From Sphingomonas_R arantia (GTDB taxonomy: Bacteria; Pseudomonadota; Alphaproteobacteria; Sphingomonadales; Sphingomonadaceae): DNA of 64,000 nt. A program made the translations under genes and the position numbers. Location: positions 434,001 to 498,000 of the forward strand of contig NZ_JBHUGS010000005.1 of the NCBI RefSeq assembly GCF_042682045.1. Direction: 5' to 3'. Below the pieces are notes generated by a model, which did not search any database, was not told the origin of the DNA, and saw only the letters and a list, made by a program, of their open reading frames with translations. Below are positions 26,213 to 33,119 of this stretch, one piece after another; position 1 is the stretch's first letter; each line of letters opens with the position of its first letter.

Positions 26213-26839
26213 ATGACCGCCCTCGCCACCCTGCTTCGCACCACGACCCTGTTCGCGCTCGCCGTCCCCGGCCTCGCCGGCGCGCAGGGCCTGCCGATCC
26301 CGTTCGTGCCGCATGTCTATGCGGGCGTGGAGGCGGGCCGCGGCACGCGCGGCACCACCGACTATGCCGGCTCCGGTCGCCTCGGCGACGACGAGAAGTC
26401 GCTCGATTACGGCGCGTTCGCCGGGGTCGAGCTGCCCTCGCTGCCGTTCGGCTACCTCGCGGTCGAGGGGAATGTCGGCAAGTCGGATGCGAAGACCCGC
26501 GCTACCTCCGGCACCGGCGCGGCCGCGATCCTGACGCAGGGCGACGCGGACACCAACTGGTCCGCCACCGCGCGCGCCGGCATCAACGCGATCCCCGGCC
26601 TCGCCGCCTACGGCATCGCGGGCTATGGCGCGGAGAAAGTCGACGTCACCACCACCAACATCGCGACCGGCCTCGTCACCGGCGAGGACCGCCGTTCGCT
26701 CGACGGCCTGATCTACGGTCTCGGCGCCCGCTACACCTTCGGCCGCTTCCTCGGCGCCCGCATCGAATATCGCCGCATGGCCACCGAAGGCCGCTACGAT
26801 CCCGAGCGGGTGATGGGCGGGGTTTACTTCCGGTTGTAG
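26213..26839 (+). CDS. Outer-membrane beta-barrel protein
   Basis: A 208-residue protein with a signal peptide ending LAGAQG. The mature sequence alternates hydrophobic and polar residues in short strands (HVYAGVEAGRG, DYGAFAGVELPSL, YLAVEGNVGKS, WSATARAGINA, YGIAGYGAEKVDV, ARYTFGRFLGARIEYRRM) and ends GGVYFRL with a terminal aromatic-x-Leu typical of outer-membrane proteins. This fits an eight-stranded OmpA/OmpX-like barrel without a peptidoglycan-binding domain. Function is unknown. GGAGGATAT upstream supports the ATG. Confidence 0.8.
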   Translation: MTALATLLRTTTLFALAVPGLAGAQGLPIPFVPHVYAGVEAGRGTRGTTDYAGSGRLGDDEKSLDYGAFAGVELPSLPFGYLAVEGNVGKSDAKTRATSGTGAAAILTQGDADTNWSATARAGINAIPGLAAYGIAGYGAEKVDVTTTNIATGLVTGEDRRSLDGLIYGLGARYTFGRFLGARIEYRRMATEGRYDPERVMGGVYFRL

Positions 26840-26846
26840 TGCGGGA

Positions 26847-26868
26847 CGCCGGTCACCCCCGACCGGCG
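26847..26868. terminator. Hairpin between convergent genes
   Basis: An eight-base perfect stem, CGCCGGTC with GACCGGCG, around ACCCCC, lying between the beta-barrel gene and fumarase, which converge here. There is no T tract, so it may be a stabilising hairpin rather than a classical terminator. Confidence 0.5.
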
Positions 26869-26869
26869 C

Positions 26870-28387
26870 TCAAACCCCCTCCAACGCCTTCATCCGCGCG
26901 ATCTTCTCGCGCCACACCAGCGGCGCGGTGTGGTGCACGCTCACCCCCTCCGCATCGACCGCCACGGTCACCGGCATGTCGCGCACCTCGAATTCGTAGA
27001 TCGCCTCCATCCCGAGATCCGCGAACCCGACGACCTTCGCGCCCTTGATCGCGCGCGCCACCAGATAGGCCGCACCGCCCACCGCCATCAGATAGGCGGA
27101 CTTCCGCTCGCGGATCACCTCGATCGCCGCAACGCCGCGCTCCGCCTTGCCGATCATGGCGAGCAGCCCCTGGTCGAGCATCATCGCGGTGAACTTGTCC
27201 ATCCGCGTCGCGGTCGTGGGGCCGGCCGGGCCCACCACCTCGCCCGCGATCGGATCGACCGGCCCGACATAGTAGATCACGCGGCCGGCGAACTCGACGG
27301 GAAGTGGCTCGCCCTTGGCCAGCATGTCCTGGATCCGCTTGTGCGCCGCGTCGCGCCCGGTCAGCATCTTGCCGTTCAGCAGCAGCCGGTCGCCCGGCTT
27401 CCACGTCGCCACCACCGCGGGGGTCAGCGTATCGAGGTCGACGCGGATCGACTCCTTGGACGGCGTCCATTCCACCTTCGGCCAGTCGTCCAGGTTCGGC
27501 GTCTCCAGATACACCGGCCCCGCGCCGGTCAGCGTGAAATGCGCGTGGCGCGTCGCCGCACAGTTCGGGATCATCGCGACCGGCTTCGATGCCGCATGCG
27601 TCGGCCAGCTCTCGATCTTCACGTCCAGGATGGTCGACAGCCCGCCCAGCCCCTGCGCGCCGATGCCCAGCGCGTTGACCTTGTCGAAGATCTCGATCCG
27701 CATCGCCTCGGTCTCGTTCTGCGCCCCGCGCAGCTTCAGCGTCGCCATGTCGATGTCGCCCATCAGCGATTCCTTCGCCAGCGTCATCGCCTTTTCCGCG
27801 GTCCCGCCGATGCCGATCCCCAGCATCCCCGGCGGGCACCAGCCCGCCCCCATCTTCGGGATCATCTCCAGCACCCAGTCGACGATGCTGTCCGACGGGT
27901 TCAGCATCGCGAACTTGCTCTTGTTCTCCGAACCGCCGCCCTTGGCCGCCACCGTGACCTCGACGGTCGCACCCGGCACCATCTCCACGTTCACGACCGA
28001 CGGCGTATTGTCCTTGGTGTTCTTCCGCGAGAATGCCGGGTCCGCCACGATCGAGGCGCGCAGCCGGTTCTCGGGGTGGAGGTAGGCGCGTCGCACGCCC
28101 TCGTCGATCACCGCCTGCAACGACGACGCGCTCTCCAGCCGGCAATCCTGCCCCCATTTGACGAACACCGTGACGATGCCCGTGTCCTGGCAGATCGGGC
28201 GATGCCCCTCCGCGCACATCCGCGAATTGGTCAGGATCTGCGCGATCGCATCCTTGGCGGCCGGCCCCTGCTCGGCCTCATACGCATCGCCCAGCGCGCG
28301 GATATAATCCATCGGGTGGTAGTAGCTGATATATTGCAGCGCATCGGCCACGCTCTCGATCAGGTCGGCTTCGCGGATGGTGATCAT
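26870..28387 (-). CDS. Fumarate hydratase, class I (iron-sulfur)
   Basis: A 505-residue oxygen-sensitive [4Fe-4S] enzyme of the citric acid cycle, interconverting fumarate and malate. Both class I domains are on one chain: the alpha-like part (NSRMCAEGHRPICQDTGIVTVFVKWG, GGSENKSKFAMLNPSD, GAGWCPPGMLGIGIGGT), which includes cluster-ligand cysteines, and the beta-like part (DRLLLNGKMLTGRDAAHKRI, GRVIYYVGPVDPI, GPAGPTTATRMDKF). Length agrees with the single-chain class I form. It is unrelated to class II FumC. The ATG at 28387 is followed by the typical first helix. Confidence 0.95.
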   Translation of the reverse strand: MITIREADLIESVADALQYISYYHPMDYIRALGDAYEAEQGPAAKDAIAQILTNSRMCAEGHRPICQDTGIVTVFVKWGQDCRLESASSLQAVIDEGVRRAYLHPENRLRASIVADPAFSRKNTKDNTPSVVNVEMVPGATVEVTVAAKGGGSENKSKFAMLNPSDSIVDWVLEMIPKMGAGWCPPGMLGIGIGGTAEKAMTLAKESLMGDIDMATLKLRGAQNETEAMRIEIFDKVNALGIGAQGLGGLSTILDVKIESWPTHAASKPVAMIPNCAATRHAHFTLTGAGPVYLETPNLDDWPKVEWTPSKESIRVDLDTLTPAVVATWKPGDRLLLNGKMLTGRDAAHKRIQDMLAKGEPLPVEFAGRVIYYVGPVDPIAGEVVGPAGPTTATRMDKFTAMMLDQGLLAMIGKAERGVAAIEVIRERKSAYLMAVGGAAYLVARAIKGAKVVGFADLGMEAIYEFEVRDMPVTVAVDAEGVSVHHTAPLVWREKIARMKALEGV

Positions 28388-28474
28388 GTGCGGCTCTCTC
28401 GGCTGGTCGGCGGTTCCCCCGCTCCTACGCCGCCGCGCCGAACGAGGGCAAGTATCGGACGCGCGCGGGCCGGT

Positions 28475-28843
28475 TCAGAGCATCGTCCAGCGTCGCTCCA
28501 CCAGATCGAACTGCGCCGACGTCCCGACCATGACGGTCCGCTTATCCCACGTCACCGGCCCGGAATCGCTCAGCTCGAACACCGGGCTCTCGCTCAGCGC
28601 CTCGCCCCCTGCCAGCTTGGTGATCCGCACGAAGCCCGGCCATGCATCATATCGCAACGGATGCTGCCAGACCTGCCACCGCCGGGCTTCATAGGTCTCC
28701 GCGCGCAAAAGACCGTCGGGGGACACGTCATAGCCGACCAGCCGCGTCCCTCCTTCCAGATACATCCCCAGCGGCCCCGCGATCGCCATCCCGAGCAGGA
28801 ACGCCGCCAACATCCGCCACCCACTTCGACCGCCCTCGCGCAT
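28475..28843 (-). CDS. Hypothetical membrane-anchored protein
   Basis: A 122-residue protein I do not recognise. It has one hydrophobic segment near the N-terminus (MLAAFLLGMAIAGPLGMYL), followed by a soluble part of about 90 residues containing two or three beta-rich stretches (LLRAETYEARRWQVWQHPL, SPVFELSDSGPVTWDKRTV). The ATG at 28843 has GGGAGGG upstream and is preferred to a TTG five codons earlier. It is the gene upstream of fumarase on the same strand but is separated by 87 bases, so co-transcription is uncertain. Confidence 0.58.
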   Translation of the reverse strand: MREGGRSGWRMLAAFLLGMAIAGPLGMYLEGGTRLVGYDVSPDGLLRAETYEARRWQVWQHPLRYDAWPGFVRITKLAGGEALSESPVFELSDSGPVTWDKRTVMVGTSAQFDLVERRWTML

Positions 28844-29044
28844 CTCCGACCCTCCCAAACCAGCGGCACCCGACGGTGTCCGGATAACGGACGCCGCCCA
28901 TCCCTGTCACCCCGACGCCACACCGCATAGACCATCGTCGCGGACCGCTTGTCGACGCCGCCGCGCAACCCGCGCAAAACCGCCAATGCGACGAACCGTT
29001 GATCACTGGCGCAAAATTCCGCTTGGGGTTGGACCCGGTTTGAG

Positions 29045-29092
29045 CCACTATCTGTTGTGTGGCTGACGGGGTGCGGACACCAGAGAGAGCAT
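29045..29092 (+). promoter_or_regulatory. Tandem NrdR-box-like operator upstream of nrdA
   Basis: CCACTATCTGTTGTGT (29045-29060) matches the NrdR consensus ACACTATATATAGTGT at 12 of 16 positions by my count. A weaker copy, ACACCAGAGAGAGCAT (29077-29092), matches at 10 of 16. Their centres are 32 bases apart, about three helical turns, which is the spacing known for paired NrdR boxes. NrdR represses ribonucleotide reductase genes when dATP is high. The nrdR gene itself is outside the window. Confidence 0.65.
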
Positions 29093-29216
29093 ATTCGCGA
29101 AACCACGGTTTCCCGCCGAATATGCCCTTCGACCATCCCGCAGATGGTCCGGACGGGGATTTGATCCCCCCGGACGCATGAAATCGACTAGGCTCCGGGG
29201 CACTCCCCCGAGTCGA
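29089..29216 (+). ncRNA. Candidate structured leader of nrdA (four stem-loops)
   Basis: Four hairpins follow each other. H1: GCATATTCG (29089-29097) with CGAATATGC (29117-29125), enclosing GAAACC/GGTTTC (29099-29104 and 29107-29112). H2: GACCATC (29131-29137) with GATGGTC (29143-29149). H3: GGGGAT (29155-29160) with ATCCCC (29164-29169), extended by CCGG on both sides. H4: TCGACT (29184-29189) with AGTCGA (29211-29216), enclosing a GC-rich inner stem. H2-H4 lie between the NrdR-like boxes and the nrdA start. No known riboswitch class is recognised. Confidence 0.5.
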
Positions 29217-29244
29217 ACATAATAAGAACGGGGCGAGCGAGACC

Positions 29245-31155
29245 ATGGACCTTTCCGGCGGCGAGACGAGCATGACCGATACCCTCTTCGAAACCACGAC
29301 CGCGGAACCGCAGGTCGTGAAACCGCCGGAAGGCAGCACGTCGTCGCAACAGGGCGCGCGGCCGCAGCTTTATGCGATTGACGTCGACCATAGCCGCGAC
29401 GCGCTGCTGACCGATTTCGGCAAAGATACGCTCAAGGACCGCTACCTTCTGCCCGGCGAAAGCTACCAGGATCTGTTCGTCCGCGTCGCCTCCGCCTATG
29501 CCGACGATCAGCCGCACGCCCAGCGGCTCTACGACTATATCTCGCGCCTGTGGTTCATGCCGTCGACGCCCGTGCTGTCGAACGGCGGCACCGGCCGCGG
29601 CCTGCCGATCTCCTGCTACCTGAACTCGGTCCCCGACAGCCTCGAGGGCATCGTCGAGACGTGGAACGAGAATGTCTGGCTCGCCTCGCGCGGCGGCGGC
29701 ATCGGCACCTATTGGGGTAATGTCCGCGGCATCGGCGAACCGGTCGGCCTGAACGGCAAGACCAGCGGCATCATCCCGTTCGTGCGCGTCATGGATTCGC
29801 TCACGCTCGCGATCAGCCAGGGCTCGCTGCGCCGCGGGTCGGCCGCCTGCTATCTCGACGTCAGCCATCCGGAGATCGAGGAATTTCTCGAAATCCGCAA
29901 ACCCTCGGGCGATTTCAACCGCAAGGCGCTCAACCTGCACCACGGTGTGCTGCTGACCGACGCATTCATGGAGGCGGTCCGGTCGGGCTCCAGCTTCGAC
30001 CTCGTCAGCCCGAAGGACGGCAGCAAGCGCGCCGAGGTCGACGCCCGCTCGCTGTTCCAGAAGCTCGTCGAAACGCGGCTCCAGACCGGCGAGCCCTATA
30101 TCGTGTTCGCCGACACGGTGAACCGCGCGATGCCCAAGTTCCAGCGCGACGTCGGGCTGAAGGTTTCGACCTCCAACCTCTGTTCGGAAATCACGCTGCC
30201 CACCGGGCGCGACCAGTTCGGCCGCGATCGCACCGCGGTCTGCTGCCTCTCCTCGCTCAACCTGGAAAAGTGGGACGAATGGAACGGCGACAAGCGGTTC
30301 GTGGAGGACGTGCTGCGCTTCCTCGACAACGTGCTGCAGGACTATATCGACCGCGCCGAGCCCGAGATGGAGCGTGCGCGCTACTCCGCGGAGCGTGAGC
30401 GCTCGGTCGGCCTCGGCGTCATGGGCTTCCACAGCTTCCTCCAGGCGCGCGGCGTGCCGTTCGAAGGCGCGACGGCGAAGAGCTGGAACATGCGGATGTT
30501 CAAGCAGATCAGCCAGCAGGCCGACGAGGCATCGATGCAGCTCGCGGTCGAACGCGGCCCCTGCCCCGATGCCGCCGACCAGGGCGTGATGGCGCGTTTC
30601 TCCTGCAAGATGGCGATCGCGCCCACCGCGTCGATCAGCATCATCTGCGGCGGCACCAGCGCCTGCATCGAACCGATCCCGGCCAACATCTACACGCACA
30701 AGACGTTGTCGGGCTCCTGGTCGATCAAGAACCCGTATCTGGAAAAGCTGCTCGCCACCAAGTCGAAGAACAGCGACGCGGTGTGGAACAGCATCCTGGA
30801 GCTGGGCGGCTCGGTCCAGCATCTCGATTTCCTCACGCCTGAGGAAAAGGACACGTTCAAGACCAGCTTCGAGATCGACCAGCGCTGGCTGCTCGAACTT
30901 GCCGCGGACCGGACGCCCTATATCGACCAGGCGACCAGCCTGAACCTGTTCATCCCGGCCGACGTGGAGAAATGGGACCTGCTCATGCTCCACTTCCGCG
31001 CCTGGGAACTGGGCATCAAGTCGCTCTATTATCTTCGTTCCAAGAGCATCCAGCGTGCCGGTTTCGCCGGTGGGGTGGAAGCCGACAACAGCATCGACCT
31101 TCGCCAGATCGAACTGGACGCCAAGGACTATGACGAGTGCCTCGCCTGCCAGTGA
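29245..31155 (+). CDS. nrdA: Ribonucleoside-diphosphate reductase, class I, large subunit
   Basis: A 636-residue catalytic subunit that reduces ribonucleotides to deoxyribonucleotides. Active-site cysteines are Cys124 (GLPISCYLN), the thiyl-radical cysteine in NLCSEITL (Cys313) and a cysteine pair in AVCCLSSLNL (Cys333-334); the C-terminal shuttle pair is in ECLACQ (Cys632 and Cys635). The N-terminus has about 40 poorly conserved residues and then goes straight into the catalytic domain; I see no ATP-cone, so the dATP activity switch seems to be missing. The start could also be the ATG at 29272. nrdB follows after 47 bases. Confidence 0.96.
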   Translation: MDLSGGETSMTDTLFETTTAEPQVVKPPEGSTSSQQGARPQLYAIDVDHSRDALLTDFGKDTLKDRYLLPGESYQDLFVRVASAYADDQPHAQRLYDYISRLWFMPSTPVLSNGGTGRGLPISCYLNSVPDSLEGIVETWNENVWLASRGGGIGTYWGNVRGIGEPVGLNGKTSGIIPFVRVMDSLTLAISQGSLRRGSAACYLDVSHPEIEEFLEIRKPSGDFNRKALNLHHGVLLTDAFMEAVRSGSSFDLVSPKDGSKRAEVDARSLFQKLVETRLQTGEPYIVFADTVNRAMPKFQRDVGLKVSTSNLCSEITLPTGRDQFGRDRTAVCCLSSLNLEKWDEWNGDKRFVEDVLRFLDNVLQDYIDRAEPEMERARYSAERERSVGLGVMGFHSFLQARGVPFEGATAKSWNMRMFKQISQQADEASMQLAVERGPCPDAADQGVMARFSCKMAIAPTASISIICGGTSACIEPIPANIYTHKTLSGSWSIKNPYLEKLLATKSKNSDAVWNSILELGGSVQHLDFLTPEEKDTFKTSFEIDQRWLLELAADRTPYIDQATSLNLFIPADVEKWDLLMLHFRAWELGIKSLYYLRSKSIQRAGFAGGVEADNSIDLRQIELDAKDYDECLACQ

Positions 31156-31202
31156 GTTGAGCTTGTTCTAGCCCGTCCGTCCGCACATCAGAAAGAACCA
31201 CC

Positions 31203-32258
31203 ATGTCCCTCCTTTCCGCCTCCCGCGTCTACAAGCCGTTCGAGTACCCCTGGGCGTTCGATTTCTGGAAGCGCCAGCAGCAGCTCCACTGGCTGCCCGA
31301 AGAAGTGCCGCTCGGCGAGGATTGCCGCGACTGGGCGCAAAAGCTCAGCGACCATGAGCGCAACCTGCTGACGCAGATCTTCCGCTTCTTCACGCAGGCC
31401 GACATCGAGGTGCAGGATTGCTACCACGAGAAGTATGGCCGCGTGTTCAAGCCGACCGAGATCAAGATGATGCTGACCGCGTTCAGCAACATGGAGACGG
31501 TCCACATCGCCGCCTACAGCCATCTGCTCGACACGATCGGCATGCCGGAGAGCGATTATAACGCCTTCCTCCAGTATAAGGAGATGAAGGACAAGGTCGA
31601 CTATCTCGACACGTTCGGCGTCGACAGCGACGAGGATATCGCCCGCACGCTCGCGATGTTCGGCGGCTTCACCGAGGGGCTCCAGCTGTTCGCGTCGTTC
31701 GCGATGCTGATGAACTTCCCGCGCTTCAACAAGATGAAGGGCATGGGCCAGATCGTGACCTGGTCGGTCCGCGACGAAAGCCTGCACTGCGAAGGCATCA
31801 TCAAGCTGTTCCACGCCTTCTGCCACGAACGCCAGTGCCTGACGCCGGCGGTCCGCGACGACATCATGGACATGTGCCAGAAGACCGTCCGGATCGAGGA
31901 CGCGTTCATCGACCTCGTCTTCGAAATGGGCCCGGTCGAGGGGATGAAGGCCAAGGATATCAAGAAGTATATCCGCTACATCGCCGACTGGCGGCTGGGG
32001 CAGCTCGGCATGAAGCCGATCTACCTGATCGAGGAGCATCCCCTCCCCTGGCTCGCTCCGCTGCTGAACGGTGTCGAGCACGCGAACTTCTTCGAAGCGC
32101 GCGCGACGGAATATTCCAAGGCCGCCACCCGCGGCCAGTGGAACGACGTGTGGGACTCGTTCGACCGCCGCAAGGTCGCCGGTGCCGCAGCGCCGGTCGC
32201 GAACGAGGACATCGCGGTCGCCGACATGTTCGGCCACGCCGGCATCGCTGCCGAGTAA
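31203..32258 (+). CDS. nrdB: Ribonucleoside-diphosphate reductase, class I, small subunit
   Basis: A 351-residue ferritin-like radical-generating subunit. By analogy with E. coli NrdB, the di-iron ligands are Asp67, Glu98 and His101 (SNMETVHIAAYSH), the glutamate in GGFTEGLQLF, and the Glu/His of DESLHCEG. Tyr105 lies four residues after His101, exactly where the radical tyrosine is in class Ia enzymes, so a tyrosyl-radical enzyme is expected. No N-terminal ATP-cone is fused to it. AGAAAGAACC precedes the ATG. Confidence 0.96.
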   Translation: MSLLSASRVYKPFEYPWAFDFWKRQQQLHWLPEEVPLGEDCRDWAQKLSDHERNLLTQIFRFFTQADIEVQDCYHEKYGRVFKPTEIKMMLTAFSNMETVHIAAYSHLLDTIGMPESDYNAFLQYKEMKDKVDYLDTFGVDSDEDIARTLAMFGGFTEGLQLFASFAMLMNFPRFNKMKGMGQIVTWSVRDESLHCEGIIKLFHAFCHERQCLTPAVRDDIMDMCQKTVRIEDAFIDLVFEMGPVEGMKAKDIKKYIRYIADWRLGQLGMKPIYLIEEHPLPWLAPLLNGVEHANFFEARATEYSKAATRGQWNDVWDSFDRRKVAGAAAPVANEDIAVADMFGHAGIAAE

Positions 32259-32264
32259 GGCCTG

Positions 32265-32292
32265 GTCGCCCTCTCTTGTCGGAGGGGGCGAC
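32265..32292 (+). terminator. Hairpin after nrdB
   Basis: GTCGCCC (32265-32271) pairs with GGGCGAC (32286-32292) seven bases after the nrdB stop. There is no following T tract, so it is only a possible transcript end. Confidence 0.4.
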
Positions 32293-32386
32293 AACAAACC
32301 CCGCGGCGCGACGGACCCTCGCTGCCGGCCGCTCGTTCCTATGTTCGACTCCGCACCTTGGCGGACCATGAACAAAGGACTTTCAC

Positions 32387-32536
32387 ATGGCAGACAAGAC
32401 CCTCGGCAAGAGCATGGCGAAATCGGCAGCACTCGGCGCAGTGATCGCGATCCCAGTGCCGTTCATCGGCCCGATCCTTGGTGCCGCAGCGGGTGCGGGC
32501 TACGCTTACTACAAGGCCAAGAAGCGCGGCTACTGA
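32387..32536 (+). CDS. Small Gly/Ala-rich membrane protein, 49 residues
   Basis: Encodes MADKTLGKSMAKSAALGAVI followed by a hydrophobic stretch with two Pro-Ile/Phe pairs (IPVPFIGPILGAAAGAGYAYY) and a basic end (KAKKRGY). One membrane span with a positively charged C-terminus is likely; the small-residue spacing (GAAAGAG) is glycine-zipper-like. AAAGGA lies seven bases upstream of the ATG, a strong ribosome site. It sits 128 bases after nrdB in the same direction. I do not recognise the family. It is below common length cut-offs and easily missed by gene callers. Confidence 0.62.
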   Translation: MADKTLGKSMAKSAALGAVIAIPVPFIGPILGAAAGAGYAYYKAKKRGY

Positions 32537-32575
32537 TCTCTTGACGCGGACACGGCGCGCAGTGATCCTGCCGCC

Positions 32576-32908
32576 GTGTTCCTGCCCTATCTTCTTCTGA
32601 TCCAGCAGGCGTTTGGCCCGCCAGTACCCGCGGCGTTACGTGCGCCTGCGCCTCGGTCCGCCTCGCCAGCCTGCGCGGTGACGCCTTCGGCTACGGACAT
32701 CACGGTTTGCGCGCGGCGTGGGCCGGACCAGCGATTGTCATCGCTTCCCGAACAGCCTTTGGAACCGCCGGCAAATCCCACGACGTTTCGTCTTCCCGGC
32801 GGCGGTAGCGGTTCCGTCAACGCGGCGCAGAGCAACGTCAACGGCTTCACCGGGCAGGCCGCCAAACTCACGCTCCGCATCCCGTTCGGCAAGGGCAAGC
32901 GCGATTGA
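32576..32908 (+). CDS. Hypothetical exported protein, 110 residues
   Basis: Starts at a GTG. The first 22 residues are hydrophobic and could be a signal peptide (cleavage after ALRAPA is possible). The mature part contains ACAVTPSATDITVCARRG, two cysteines of the kind often joined by a disulfide in periplasmic proteins, then Pro-rich sequence and a final basic LRIPFGKGKRD. No family is recognised, but short exported proteins with an ITVC-type motif are common in sphingomonads. It follows the 49-residue gene by 39 bases. Confidence 0.52.
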   Translation: MFLPYLLLIQQAFGPPVPAALRAPAPRSASPACAVTPSATDITVCARRGPDQRLSSLPEQPLEPPANPTTFRLPGGGSGSVNAAQSNVNGFTGQAAKLTLRIPFGKGKRD

Positions 32909-32950
32909 GCTTGCGCTGGAGAAATACCCCGCCGCCGCAAACGGGACCAG

Positions 32951-32987
32951 ACTCCCTCCCCCCTCCGGGGGGGTGGGGAGAGGGGCA
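32951..32987. repeat. Palindromic repeat, family A variant
   Basis: CTCCCTCCCCCCTCCGGGGG and GGGAGAGGGG arms between the exported protein gene and lepA. It is less perfect than the other copies. Confidence 0.65.
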
Positions 32988-33025
32988 TGCTGGAAAAGGC
33001 CTAGCCAGGAACGGAACCAAAAAAG

Positions 33026-33115
33026 AGGCCGTGGGCAAAGCCCACGTCGTCGGCCGGGCTCGGCGCCCGCCGGCCGGGCTTCGCGCACTCTTGCCTAAGC
33101 TACGCTTAGGCGCGG
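33026..33115. repeat. Three-hairpin intergenic element, family E, copy 1
   Basis: Three consecutive stem-loops: GTGGGC-AAA-GCCCAC; CGGGC...GCCCG within a GCCGGCC-rich centre; and GCCTAAGC-TAC-GCTTAGGC (33093-33111). The same arrangement with different paired bases is found at 35151-35240. It ends four bases before the lepA stop codon, on the 3' side of that gene. Confidence 0.7.
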
Positions 33116-33119
33116 GCGC

